Assembly: GCA_025094145.1 (NCBI GenBank)
Contig: JALLLS010000131.1
Coordinates: 1 to 63,274, forward strand
Length of the DNA stretch: 63,274 bases
Source of the DNA: Spinellus fusiger
Taxonomy: Eukaryota > Mucoromycota > Mucoromycetes > Mucorales > Phycomycetaceae
Direction of reading: 5' to 3'
Below are positions 11,228-22,611 of the stretch, one piece after another. The position numbers were made by a program, and so were the translations under genes. Below the pieces are notes generated by a model. It was not told the origin of the DNA. It saw only the letters and a program-made list of their open reading frames with translations, and made no database searches. Within the stretch, counting starts at the first letter, position 1. Every line of letters begins with the position of its first letter.

Positions 11228-11784
11228 GTACAATGGCTAGTCTAGGGAATTCAAAGAAAGTACATGAACAGGAATACAACATACAATTTGATCACAACGG
11301 GTAACTAGGCAACTGTTTTTTAAGCAATTCCTTTCTTTCTAAAATGTTGTTGTAGTCTATATTACTTTAGTAGTTCTGATTAAGCAAATGACTTGTGAAG
11401 TTTCGTTTTGTTCTCTTCTGTTCGGATATAAATACTGGCTAATTACACTGTCTGTTGTTCTTCATAACTTCCATCTTTAACTTGTTTGCCTTTGTCTGGC
11501 ATATAAACCAACAGTTGTGATATGGTGAGTATATATTTATTATGTCTGACATGTTAGTCAGTTTCTATTGTATATTCTTTTACTTTAATAAACCCAGTGA
11601 ATCCGTTACAAGGGCAAAGGCAAGAAGAAGGTGCCAGTGCAAGGGTAATGCAACACACACATATAGAGTACATTAATACATCTCGAACTAATTGTTTTTA
11701 CTATTGTTTTATTATTAAAAAGAGGTATTGGCACCTAAAATGTTTGGAGTACGATCCTACCAAACTGCCAGTCGTTGCCTAAGG
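11228..11784. other. Spacer, AT-rich
   Basis: No gene recognised. Short open stretches occur but have no known motif. The last part (about 11660-11784) may be upstream decayed sequence of the adjacent Fanzor relic. Confidence 0.4.
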
Positions 11785-12188
11785 CACAGGAATAAAGAAA
11801 AAGATACTATCAAATTTAAAGGTCATCGTGTTGGTTTGCCAAAAATTCTATATCAATCATTGAAAAAAGAGACAAAAAGATGGATATCTTCCTATGGTTG
11901 ATGTTGATAAATTTCGAAAATCGAGAGTAAACATGATTGACCTCTCACTCAATATGAAGAGCTCTTCTAACAGCTATTTTGTTTTATTTTTTTATTCTCA
12001 AGATCTGCCACACTTATAACACAAATATCCTCACTGAGGTATTAGTGAATTTCAACAGTATCCGCGCTTGCCAAAGTTGTGGAATTGTTTGGAACAGAGA
12101 TGTGAATGCATCAAAGAATATCTATACAATCACAGAAGAGGGATTAAATGGTCTCCACCGACCAGTTTCATTCTGTCGAGAAGAATAG
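11785..12188 (+). pseudogene. Fanzor (eukaryotic TnpB-like) C-terminal relic 1
   Basis: Three short pieces in three different frames line up in the order expected for the end of a Fanzor/TnpB nuclease. They are FKGHRVGLPKILYQSLKKE (from about 11812), VDVDKFRKSRV (from 11897, matching the VDEFRTSR-type segment before the zinc ribbon), and ACQSCGIVWNRDVNASKNI (12066-12122). The last joins a zinc-ribbon CxxC to the RuvC-III motif NRDxNA, with the catalytic Asp codon at 12099-12101. The first CxxC of the ribbon is lost and frames shift, so it is dead. In active relatives this domain cuts DNA guided by an RNA from the element's end; here that is family knowledge only. Confidence 0.7.
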
Positions 12189-12567
12189 ATATTTGTATTC
12201 ATATTATATCACATTACCACATCGAAGGTGGTTTCCTTCGGGATTCAGATATTTACAGGTAAATCTACATAATAATCTTTATTTGTTTAAAAACTAACAT
12301 GAATACATCTCACTTTATTTTCCCTCCTTTTCAAATCGATTTGTTATTTTTAAACAATTGTATTTCGACTATTTCTTTTATATCCTAAAGATCTCCTAGT
12401 GTGTAGCATAAATTACGATAAAAGATTGAAATCTTTAGCCACCTCAATAAGCATTTATTGAGGTTGGATTTTAAAAGACAAAGGATGACCAAATGTATGG
12501 ATATGTATATGTTTATAGATATTTATACACTTTTAATAATAGAGTAATAATGAGTAAATGATGTTTT
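12189..12567. other. Spacer between Fanzor relic and MFS gene 3' end
   Basis: AT-rich, no gene seen. It probably contains the 3' UTR of the minus-strand MFS transporter. Confidence 0.5.
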
Positions 12568-14764
12568 CTATAAAGACTCTTCTGGTCGTCTCCATACTTT
12601 TTGTCTTTTTATAATTACTATAATATTAACCGTTGATAATAAGAATAAGAGCCCACAGAGAGTATATAGTACACCATTTCCAAGAGCTTCCAAAATATCA
12701 GAAGCAATCAGAGAACCGATCCCTGCCATGATGTATCTGACAAAGTTGTTGCATGCTATAGGAAAAATAGGACAATCCAGTTATAAAAACAGTTGTTCTA
12801 TGTCTAATAGAATGTAGCTTATCTTACCTGTAACAGAAGCACTACGTTTACTACAACAGTCAATTATATAGGCTGAGAGAATAACATTTGGATACATGAT
12901 GGATAGACCCACTATAAATTATATAAGTAGAGGAAACACCAAATGCAGTTAGGTTTACCAAAAAACAGACAAACCAGTCCATAAGCATAATGGACATTTT
13001 GCTGAAGACACCACCCGTAGGCTACAAATGCGAGCAGTTGAAGAACTATAAGGAAATATAACATAAAGCCACCCAGTCTCATTTCAGGGCAGCCTTCTCC
13101 GTTTGCTTCTTTTACACGTTTGATATAAAGTCTGTCTGAAGCACGACCTCCTATTATACCACCAATAATAGAGCCTACGGCCAGTGACAAGTAGCATAGT
13201 CCAACAGTGGATGAACTAAGTCCATATTGGAGAATGTAGGTGCGTGTGAAGTTTGTATTGACTAAGTAATAAACAAAAAACCTATATATTAAATCAGTAA
13301 CCTCTCTTTATAACAGTACATTAACACTCACAACACTCCAACAAAGACAATTGCAAGGGTAATATTCGGATAGATCATTAGCCGAAGCGTAAGAAATGGT
13401 TTAAGTAGCTGTTTTGTAGGAAACTGCTTCCAATTGCCTGTATCCTTTTCACTCATCTGACTTCTAATAGTGGGTTTAGATGTCTCTGGTAGAAATAAAA
13501 GGATTGAGAACCAAATAACAAATATAAATATGGCCAGGGTATAAAATATGCTTCTCCATCCAAGGCCTTGATTTAGATAGCCTCCAACAATAGGTCTATG
13601 TAAAACAGAAAGAAATGGCCATAAATGTATATGTAATGTATGTATACATCTCAAACCATCAGTCGAAATAAATAGTTACCCAATGGCAGGTCCTAGAAGT
13701 GGTCCACAAGCATACCATGCAAATGCTCTACCTCTTTCATGTATAGGGAAAATGTCTGAAAGAGTTGCAGCACCCATGGACATTACCTAAAAATCATCAG
13801 AAATAAACAAGATTGATGCTGATGATCTTACTGAAGAAGTGCCAATTGCACTAAAAGCACGGAATGCAATGAACATTGAAATATTGACAGACAGAGCACA
13901 GCAAATATTGCCGATAATAGCGATCAAAAACGATATCAGATAGATCTTGCGTCGACCTGTCACAAACAACTCCATAAAAAATACTAATGGTATAAATAAT
14001 CAAATATGGATTTTACCAGTTGTTTCTCCAAAAGAGGCCCACATCAAAGGCTAAAACAATGGTCATTCGTTAATTATAAGATGTCACAGTTGTACTTACA
14101 AAAAATGCCGTGAAGAATGTAAATACAGATACTGAACATTCCAAATACCATCATAGTAAAAGTTAGGTACAAAGAGAAGAAATATACATCATACAAATAA
14201 CTTACAAGATGCATTCATAGTGGTGGCTGTAGTACTAAAATAGGCCTGCATGTCAATTAAGGCTGGGTACTATATTAAAACCGGTGTATTATATTAGTAA
14301 TCTATATGTGCTACTTTTTCTTGTTCTTCAACACTTGCATAAATGGTAGATGATAAGGCCGAACTAGCAGATTCAGTTACATGTATTTTAATATATATAT
14401 ATATATGGTAGAAAGATTATGATATAAATTATTAGCAAGGAATACAATCGATTAATACTTACAGTGTGCCAGCAACAGAAATAATAATTAAGATAAGATT
14501 TTTTTTAAAAGATGAAAATGAGTCTGGGTTGATACTATTTGGAGCCTGTTGACGCTTCCAGTTCATATACCATGGTGGTGATTTTGGATGCTGTGTGTTT
14601 ATAGATTTATTTTCTATAATAGTGTCTTCTCTAAGTATATCACTATTATTTTCAATAGAGTTGTGTGATAAATCTGCTATAGGGTCGTCCTGAACATCTA
14701 TTTTTATTGTATCTGAAGGTTCACCAACAATAGATTTACTGTCCATGGTGGTGTTTAGCTCCAT
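12568..14764 (-). CDS. MFS drug:H+ antiporter-like transporter (515 aa, 11 exons)
   Basis: Spliced exons (minus order): 14463-14764, 14339-14363, 14206-14269, 14100-14131, 14017-14050, 13832-13956, 13680-13786, 13332-13595, 12959-13281, 12828-12911, 12568-12755. Phase is kept to the stop, giving 515 aa. The joined protein has the DHA1 signature: LSALSSTIYYPALIDMQ in TM1, SVFTFFTAFF then LMWASFGETTGRRKIYL (motif A loop) around TM2-3, and GPLLGPAIGPIVGGYLNQ (motif C, TM5) followed by GWRSIFY. About 12 membrane segments follow a hydrophilic N-terminus of roughly 80 aa. Likely a plasma- or vacuolar-membrane exporter of the fungal QDR/FLR/TPO type; substrate unknown. Exons 2, 4 and 5 are microexons (25, 32 and 34 nt), and the intron after exon 2 is GC-AG. 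No lesion is seen, so the gene looks functional. Confidence 0.9.
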
Positions 14765-15444
14765 TTCTAGGTGACTTTTTCAGAGCTTTTAGTAGGCTTC
14801 TGGAATAAAACTTTTTTTTTTCTGTTCCACAATATTTTAAGGGAAAGAAAAGATGAAAGAGTTATCATATTTATAAAGAATTATGACCGGACAATGAATA
14901 AGAATATTAAGCACTTTTATAGTAACAAATATCGGAATATTGTTTTCTCGGCGTAATATTTTTCCCAGACAAAACACACCATTTCTGGAAACACATTGCA
15001 TAATTTCAAAAGATTGCAGTCTACACACCTAAAGATTTTTGGGATATAAAGGCAAATACACGGACAATAAAATAACACTGTTTTCAGAAAGTATCAGTGT
15101 ATTTTTGGGAAATAAAATATAGTGTAGAAATGTATTATGATTCAAAAAAGATTTAGGTGTATCTTAGTTTAGTGCAGCTGTAGTTTTGGGCAATGTAAGA
15201 TCGTAGGAGGCTTGTAGGTCTCAGGATGAGATGGCTACAGACACAGTTTATAGTCACACCTAATTGAATTTAATACTTGACTAAATTTTAATAAAAAAAA
15301 AAGATACTTGTTTTTGCATAAAACTCTTCTTCTTTCTAAATAGTGTTAAACCAACACACTATATCAGATAGATATTCAGAGTATTACACTTGTGGAGAAT
15401 AGGATAAGGCAAAAGATAGAAGATGATGGGGCATTTATTACCTG
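14765..15444. other. Spacer upstream of the MFS gene
   Basis: AT-rich; presumably holds the MFS promoter (minus direction) and the 5' end of the Tc1 element. I could not identify a convincing terminal inverted repeat of that element. Confidence 0.4.
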
Positions 15445-16430
15445 TTGAAGGCTGGATTAAAGTTGACTGTCATCGCAAACGTGGTTGAGATGAAAAAGCC
15501 CACAGTTCAAAATTGTATTAGAAATATCCATAAACACATATCACTATTGCGTTTAAAGAATCATGGAAAACATATAAAAAAAAAGTCAGTGAGAGGAGCC
15601 TCAGACACCTGGAAAAGGTTATTAGAAAGGGTCCATTTGACTCATAGAATCAACTGAAATTAGAAATGTTGACGTCTGAGGTGGATGCATGTAGAAACAC
15701 CATTATCAGTTACTGCAATCAGTTAGGGTTCGAATCTCTATATCACAAGCAAGCCTTCACCGAAGAACACAAGGAGAAATGGGTTCGTTGGGCTGAGGAA
15801 CATGTCAATTGGACGAACGACCAGTGGAAAGGTGTCATCTGGTCTAATGAGTCAAAGTACCAGTTGATGAGGACCAACAACTGCAACAGAGTGGTGCAAA
15901 GAAAGAAGGAGGGGATGCTCCCAAAGAACATCAAGCCCACCATGAAGTTTGGTGGTGGTAGTGTGATGATGTGGGGTTCCTTCTCTGGTGAAGGTGTTGG
16001 AAGATTGGTGCCTGTGAAGGGCAGTATAGACAGTAGAAAATACATTGAGATATTAAAGAAGAACAACTGTCCTAAGCTGGCTTGACTCAAGGCACTGAAT
16101 CGAGTGGTATGATGTGTTATTCAAAAGGACAATGCCAGCTGACACAAGAGCAAAGAGCCCAGGTTATGGAAGGCACAAGAGAGCATTGTCGCTATGGAGG
16201 GGTGGCCCTCACAAAGCCCCAACCTCAACCCCATAGAGCATCTTTGGGAGGAGCTGAACAGAGCAATAATAAAGAGAATGACCTCAAAAAGTACTCTACA
16301 AGATTTGGAGGTGCTCTTGTTAGAAGATTGGGAGAATATTCCCAAAGATACTACAGACACCCTCATTAACATCATGCATCTTCAATGCAAGGCTATAATA
16401 GAGGCCAAGGGTGGAAGCACCAAATACTAA
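15445..16430 (+). pseudogene. Tc1/mariner-family transposase, catalytically dead
   Basis: An N-terminal HTH-like segment (15445-15657) is followed by a DDE core: GVIWSNESKYQL (near 15832), MKFGGGSVMMWGSFSGEGVG (near 15940), QKDNAS (near 16120), SPNLNPIEHLWEEL (near 16208) and the tail CKAIIEAKGGSTKY (ends 16430). The family needs WSDES, QKDNA and the E of IEHLWEEL as the metal-binding triad. The first Asp is Asn here, a stop follows DNAS, and the frame is broken between segments. The gene cannot encode an active transposase. Flanking inverted repeats were not found with confidence. Confidence 0.88.
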
Positions 16431-19294
16431 GGGTTTCCACCAAATAAATTTTTATTTAATATCTTGTTGACCTTCTTTATACTTCATCCAATTTTCAATT
16501 CTTTATTGTATGTATACTGTATGTTTTTATGACAAAGAATAAGTACCTCTTATTACAGAAGTATGTCGGATTGTAAAAAATATCCCTTATCTTTCTGATC
16601 CCCACTGTACTAAAGTACCCTTTTTGAAAAACTTAAATAGAAAAGAGAACCCTTTTCTAATTATTAATGATGAGCTAAAAGTCCTCAACTTCAGGAAACC
16701 CATCAAATGGTAGCAATAGAAACTTGATTTACAGTGTTTAAATCTAAAAATAGGATGATTTTTCTAAAACAAACAAAAAACAAAACAAATGAGACAATCG
16801 CAATAGATAAGAGATAATCTAAATTCTTTTTTCTTTTGTAGAGCACACTACAATTAAGCCGCTGATAGCATATCCATGGAGTCTTCTTAACTATGGAGTC
16901 ATTGTTCATTCCATCCTAGTGTATTCTATATCAATTGTAGTATCTTACGTTACCATCTATCAATAATAACACCAATACTAAACAAGCCTATATCATTTCT
17001 GCTTAGGTGCAAAGACTCTCTCTCTACTAGCTATAGAAAAGAAAGGGTTCCTTATCAGCTAGCATTCGTCCACCAACAACAAAAATACTCCTTTGTAATG
17101 GTCGCTACACTCATTCAAAATATAGACTAAATATTTGAGTATTCATGTATGTTTCTATCTACCACTTTTATTGGAGTGTCGATATATTTATAAAAAGAAT
17201 TCACAGTGTCTCATTTATTTATTGTGATCGTCTCATTTTAGGTTAAAACACTATGAAAATTCAATATGACGGAGTATACAATATACATAATCTCCGCATT
17301 TCATTTTACACATCCTCGGCTGTTTACCATCTTTTTTGTTGACTCATTCGAGGAAGACCAATGAGTGTTAGGTCATTGTCATTTATTGATCAAAATATTA
17401 AGTTATAGTGTAACAAAGGAATTGGAATAAAGTATTACCTCATATGCTTAGTGAATAGAAGTGCTGTTACCGATTAATAATACTTGTATTAAACTCATTA
17501 GAATAAATATAGGTACTCAAAAATATTGAGTTTATGGTTCAATTCTTTAGTACTACCCGTTGAACTCTATGCATTAATAAGTTGAGATGCCAGTAGTGTG
17601 AGTTTTCCTTGCTGAATAGATGGTTTTGACTTGATAGATAGGTTCCATACCACTCCCTTCCATGGGCATTTATGGGAATACACAGGAATACACAGGAATA
17701 CACAGGAAAATAAAAACTAGAAGAGAGTATAGTTCTCACACTACAAGGCAATAATGTCGTGTGAATTCATTTATACTTTCTTGTCTGCAACCACATATAA
17801 GTCTTAAAGTACATCTACTGAATTAAAATATCAAAAAGAATAGCATTCCATGACACTATAATGGGCAATGGATAAATATTTTTTATTCATCTTCAACGTA
17901 TAGATCCAAAGATAATAAACTAAGCTGTATTTTTTTTATCTCAAAATGAATATTTTGCATACCAATAAAAGGATATTAAGATGCAAGTAATTACAAAATA
18001 TATATTAAGTGTTGTAATTTCTCTCAATTATTTTTTCAGCTAATTTCTTTTACACTTTCCTTAAAAAAAACTAAGAATGCCAACACATTGCCATGAGATC
18101 ACAAGAATTTGATTCACCTATCATACGCTGTTTTAGTGTTGGACAAATGAAACTGGTTCCATAGAAAACATGCCATCAAGAGAGTGTATCTTTTATCTAC
18201 TACTATTGCTATCTTTCTTGTTAAGGGTGTTTACTACGGGTTGATGAATAAACTCTGTCAGTACGCCCAATAATGAATCTTTAATAATAATAATAAACTC
18301 TTATGAGACATAAACAATATTGCTTATATAAAATGTAGTATCCTGACCACTACCGATAAGGAGAATGAGCATCGATAACCACCGATAAGGATGGATAGAA
18401 ATAGACATGAATAGCCATGATTCACTATGAATGACTATGTTTAAGCAAGAATCCATTTTAGAATTTATATTTGTGTGCGTGTTATTTTTATTCCTTATTT
18501 TACAAGCTATGGATTTAGTTGCTCCACTATTTCAACTAAAAATTTTCTTATTCTCCTTATTCTCTTTCTTATTTTGAAATCTAGAGAATCCTATTAAATC
18601 TCAGAGTTATTCTTCTGTGAGTGAATCAGTAGCTGTAGTTTATGAAGTACTAGAGACTTTATTGATTGTATAGTAATAATAATTATACTAATAAGACATC
18701 AATACAAAAATAAAAGAAAGAAAAAGGGTGTTGAATGCTTTGCACTGTTTACTACCCTTGTCACCAGCAAGAATAGAAAAAAGGTTATTTATTTATAAAC
18801 ATGCCAACGGACAGAAAGGTGTATGAGGTTATTCTACTGTAGTGTAGTGTCATTATTTCTTGTATAATATTTTATTTTATGGAATCTAATAACAATGTAC
18901 CTTTTATCAGGAAAAAATAAAGTGTTCTATTTTGTAATCGAATGAGAGATCTATGCTATGGATATCAAATCAATAGAGATGGATATCTCTACATTTGCTA
19001 TCATATCAACTGTACAATGACTTTCTTGGATAAGAGAGATAGAAATAATATGAAAAGGATAGTAAGGGATTATATTTATTTACACGCAATTCGTTTGATA
19101 TTAAACGACAAGGATGTGGGCAAAGTGTGACATAAAACATACAAAAATAATGATGAAAGTGTGGGGGATGTTATGGAATGATGTTGTGTAGAGAAGGGAA
19201 AGGGGGCTATAGAACAAGATACGAAAATGAGAGAAAGCAAAAAGAGAATAATAATAATGAGAGGCAAGGAAAGAAAGAGTGGAGAAGATAGTCA
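16431..19294. other. Gene-poor AT-rich spacer (2.9 kb)
   Basis: No gene recognised on either strand. It holds a 10-bp direct repeat of GGAATACACA (about 17674-17707, three copies). A minus-strand stretch at about 18210-18470 carries a TATA-like box and TTTATTCATCAACCC, and might be an old LTR. The last 400 bp is probably the 3' UTR of the Cdc24-like gene. Confidence 0.4.
17674..17707. repeat. Short tandem repeat GGAATACACA x3
   Basis: Three head-to-tail copies of the decamer GGAATACACA in spacer DNA. Confidence 0.85.
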
Positions 19295-22200
19295 TTAAAG
19301 ACTCACAAACAGACTGACAGTGTTATGCGCACCACAGTTCTCAAATGCCATTTGAACATCATCATCAGAATTAATGGTAATGTGATCTCCATCTTCATCT
19401 TGGTACTTGAGTCGAAGCAATTCATTAGGTTTTAAGTTGGCTACGAGTCTGATCTTCTTTTCAACTTTCTCCATCAACTCTATAAAAGAAGCTTCATGGG
19501 CAACCACAATGACATAGATACCATCATTGTAACTTAGTTTGACTTTGATAGATCCTGGTGAACTAGGAACCACAATAGTAGTACGATCTGATTGGTATTT
19601 CAGTGAAGATTGTGATCCAGAAAGACGAGGTGTAGAGGAGGTGGAGCGGACAGTATGAAGAGGTTGCTGCTGTCGTTGTGCTTGTTGCTGTGCTTGTTGC
19701 TGCTGTGCTTGTTGCTGCTGTGCTTGTTGTTGCTGTGCTTGTTGTTGTTGTGCTTGTTGTTGTTGTGTGTAAAAAGCCCGTGAGGTAGAGGGCATTGGGG
19801 TTAAATCTTCTTGGAAGTTAGGAGCCACTTTTTGGATATTTGGACTACTTTGAGAGCGTAGACGGGTTTGAAGGATAGGAGCTTGAGGAACAATACCAAG
19901 TCCAGCAGGCAAGGTGGCTGCTGTTGCAGAGTGAGATTGACTACGGCCAATGGGTGGTAATTGAGGATGAGATTGGTGATAATGTTGCTGTTGTTGTTGC
20001 TGTGATGATAGTTGTTGATGGTAATGCTGTTGCTGATAGTCTTCATAATTATATGTCTCGCCTGTCATAAATTTAGTGGCGATTTCTGCTAATGGAGAAC
20101 TTTCTTCTCCTACACGACGTTGCCATACAGTATTGGTGTTGTGGCTATTACTTGAAACACGTATGCTAGTGGGCGAAGAAGGAGTGGAAGGTGGGGGAGA
20201 GACTGGAAGACTGTAGTCAAAAGAAATAGACGATGCACTTCGGGTTCTTAAGGCTGAGGTAGAAGCATTGGCCAAGACGGGGCTATTGGCCTGTAGAAGA
20301 TGTGATGAAGAAGGAGTGGCCATGGGGTGAATAGAGTTACTGCCATTACTACTGGTGCTACTACTACTGGGCATAGGTTGAACAGCATTATTGGTTCCAT
20401 CATAGGCACCTCTAGTTCTGGGATGGCTGTTGTAAGCATGGGCCATGGAACTGTTTCGGATGCGTTGTTGGTATTCCTCCTCGTCCTCTTCTTCTTCCTC
20501 CTCGTCCTCCTCGTCCTCCTCTTCCTCTTCCTCGTATCGGAAGGCACGTCCATTCATAGTGCCACCCACAGGTGTACTGGGAGATGGCATAGGCATAAGA
20601 TGTGTACTAGGCACACTTGTTTTGTGGGCCATTTTTACTTTAAGAAGAGCTGCCTCCCACTGCTTAAGTTGCTCTTCATTCCGTACTTTGAGAGAGAACT
20701 GCTCTACTTCACGGTCCTTGTACTCAACAATTAAACACCAGTTGCCTGGGGATGATCTGTTCTGAACACTCAGAATACGGCTTGAGTGAATGGTGCCTTT
20801 GGATTGAAGGCTGCTTCGTTGTTTCTTTTTTATAGAGAGAGTATTTCCTTTGGTGAGTCGATTGCGTGATTCCTTGCTCTCCTTGCACATCAGCAAGGCC
20901 TTTTCAAATAAGAAACAGTGCAACTCTCTAGTGTTATCGTTGAATCCCACTTGTAGCTTCTCTTGTAGCAGTAAATGTCCATAGGCTTCAATGGCCAAAT
21001 CCTATGACCCATTCAATTCAATTCGATCCCATTCAATCCGATCCCATTTGATCCAATTCAATACACCCATTGAGTCTACTCCATTGAATTCTACCTACCT
21101 CAGTACCAGAAACTCTTCGCTTGAGGTCTTCTACTACTTGAAGGTTTTCATGACGACGCTGTGTCTCGTTTACTTTCTCAGTCACACGACGGATAGCCTC
21201 CAGTCCTTCCTCTGTGTCTGAGTAGCAAGACCAGTCCTTACATGTGCTTTTCAAGAGTTGATTCAACAAGAGGGGATATTTGCATATTCTCTGAACTGGT
21301 TTGATAAGCATAGAGGGAAGTTCATAGGTGGGATTTAATATATCTGCTAGCTTCAGTAGTTTGGGTGCCTCTTGAACAACAAGATCTTGAGCAGAGTAAT
21401 AGTTGGCACAGTAGGGTTCATAGACAGCAAAGGCGTCTTCCATTTGCATGAATAGAGAACCCACGCGTTGTTCTTCGGGTACCTTTTCAACAATCTCTTC
21501 CAACTGTACTAGGAAGCGGCGTTGAAAGTCCACCAATGCATTGAGATTGCCAAACAGATAATGGACACTGTCAGGAGATACAATCTTCTGTGCCTGTAAC
21601 TCACGCATGTAGTTCTATACCAGCATAAGTGTCTTTCTCTCTTTCTCTTTCTTCTGTGATTACCTGTAGAATCTCCATGTCTTGTACATACTTTCTTTCT
21701 GTCTCAATAAGTTCAAGCACTACCTTATCACGTGTGTCTTTTGGAGCATTGGGATCTGAATTTCGGTGGGAGGAGGTGGCCGAGATGACACCCTTTTCTT
21801 CCAACAGTTGGAGTAGTTTGTTAATTGTATTAACAACCTATGAGGAATAACAAGTGAGTGATTTAAGCAAGGCATTTAATCCACTGATAAATGCAGTGTG
21901 TAGTCTATGTACAGAAGAATGGCTTCTGATTGCTCTTTTATAAAGCGATCCACCTCTACCAAGAAGAATAGAAGAAAGAGACTGCTTTATATATATATAT
22001 ATATCTATATATATATATCCAACCCACACTCTTTTTTTTTCTTTTCTTTCAATGACTGGGAAGACGAGAAGAAGAAAAAAGACAAGGTATTTATTCGTCA
22101 CTATTACCTTTACAAATCCGTTGGTATCGTCTTGGTAAAGATCTGTGATTGTAAATACGTCTTCCTCGGAGAATTCGAGCTGTTTCCTACAGGCCACAAG

Positions 22201-22611
22201 AAAGTGATATATGCTCTTTTTGCATGTATTGATAGAACTGTGCATGGGATCAGTATCAATGTGGAGAGGTGTTTCTGGGGAGAGTGCGTTGAAGAGAGTA
22301 CACATAGGCGATCCCAGTCTAGCCATAGTCCACAGCTTAGAAAGAGGATCTCCGTTGCTTTGGGTGGGTGTGGGTGGTTCTGAGGAGGAGGAGGAGGAGG
22401 AGAGGACGGTGTCTATTTCCAAGTAGTCCATCATACCCTCAATGGTGGTGAGTCTGTTGAGTACAGAGCAGCATGTGTGGTAGAGTGAACTTGTGTGCGT
22501 CACTGGTTTGGTGGAATGTGTAGGGAGAGGTGTGTCCACCACAGAAATAGAAGCAATCGTAGGCAAAGCACCAAGTGAAGGTGTTCTTCGCTTCAAGGCA
22601 AGAGCACTCAT
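19295..22611 (-). CDS. CDC24: Cdc24-type Rho/Cdc42 guanine nucleotide exchange factor (966 aa)
   Basis: Exons (minus order): 22108-22611, 21664-21837, 21099-21614, 19295-21001; all junctions are in phase 0 and give 966 aa. Order of domains: Cdc24 calponin-like N-terminus (aa about 42-165, LYHTCCSVLNRL, LGSPMCTLFNALSP), DH domain (about 192-398, VVLELIETERKYVQDMEIL, LIKPVQRICKYPLLL), PH domain (about 400-530), a long low-complexity region, and a C-terminal PB1 domain (about 882-966) with the acidic OPCA-like YQDEDGDHITINSDDD. This is the full Cdc24 layout. The protein should load Cdc42 with GTP at sites of polarised growth, with PB1 binding a Bem1-type scaffold. The linker has an acidic run and a QQQQA tandem repeat. 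Confidence 0.95.
19672..19768 (-). repeat. Coding repeat: QQQQA tandem in the Cdc24 linker
   Basis: A 15-bp unit (CAA/CAG x4 plus GCA, read on minus) is repeated about six times, encoding (QQQQA)n. The copies near 19735-19765 are the most uniform, so length is likely to vary between strains. Confidence 0.85.

Noticed and set aside
15725..15740. GGTTCGAATC resembling a tRNA T-loop
   Set aside because: It lies inside the Tc1 transposase frame and no acceptor stem or anticodon arm surrounds it.
18210..18470. Old LTR on the minus strand
   Set aside because: TATA and A/T-rich features are present, but I could not find matching TG/CA ends or a target duplication.
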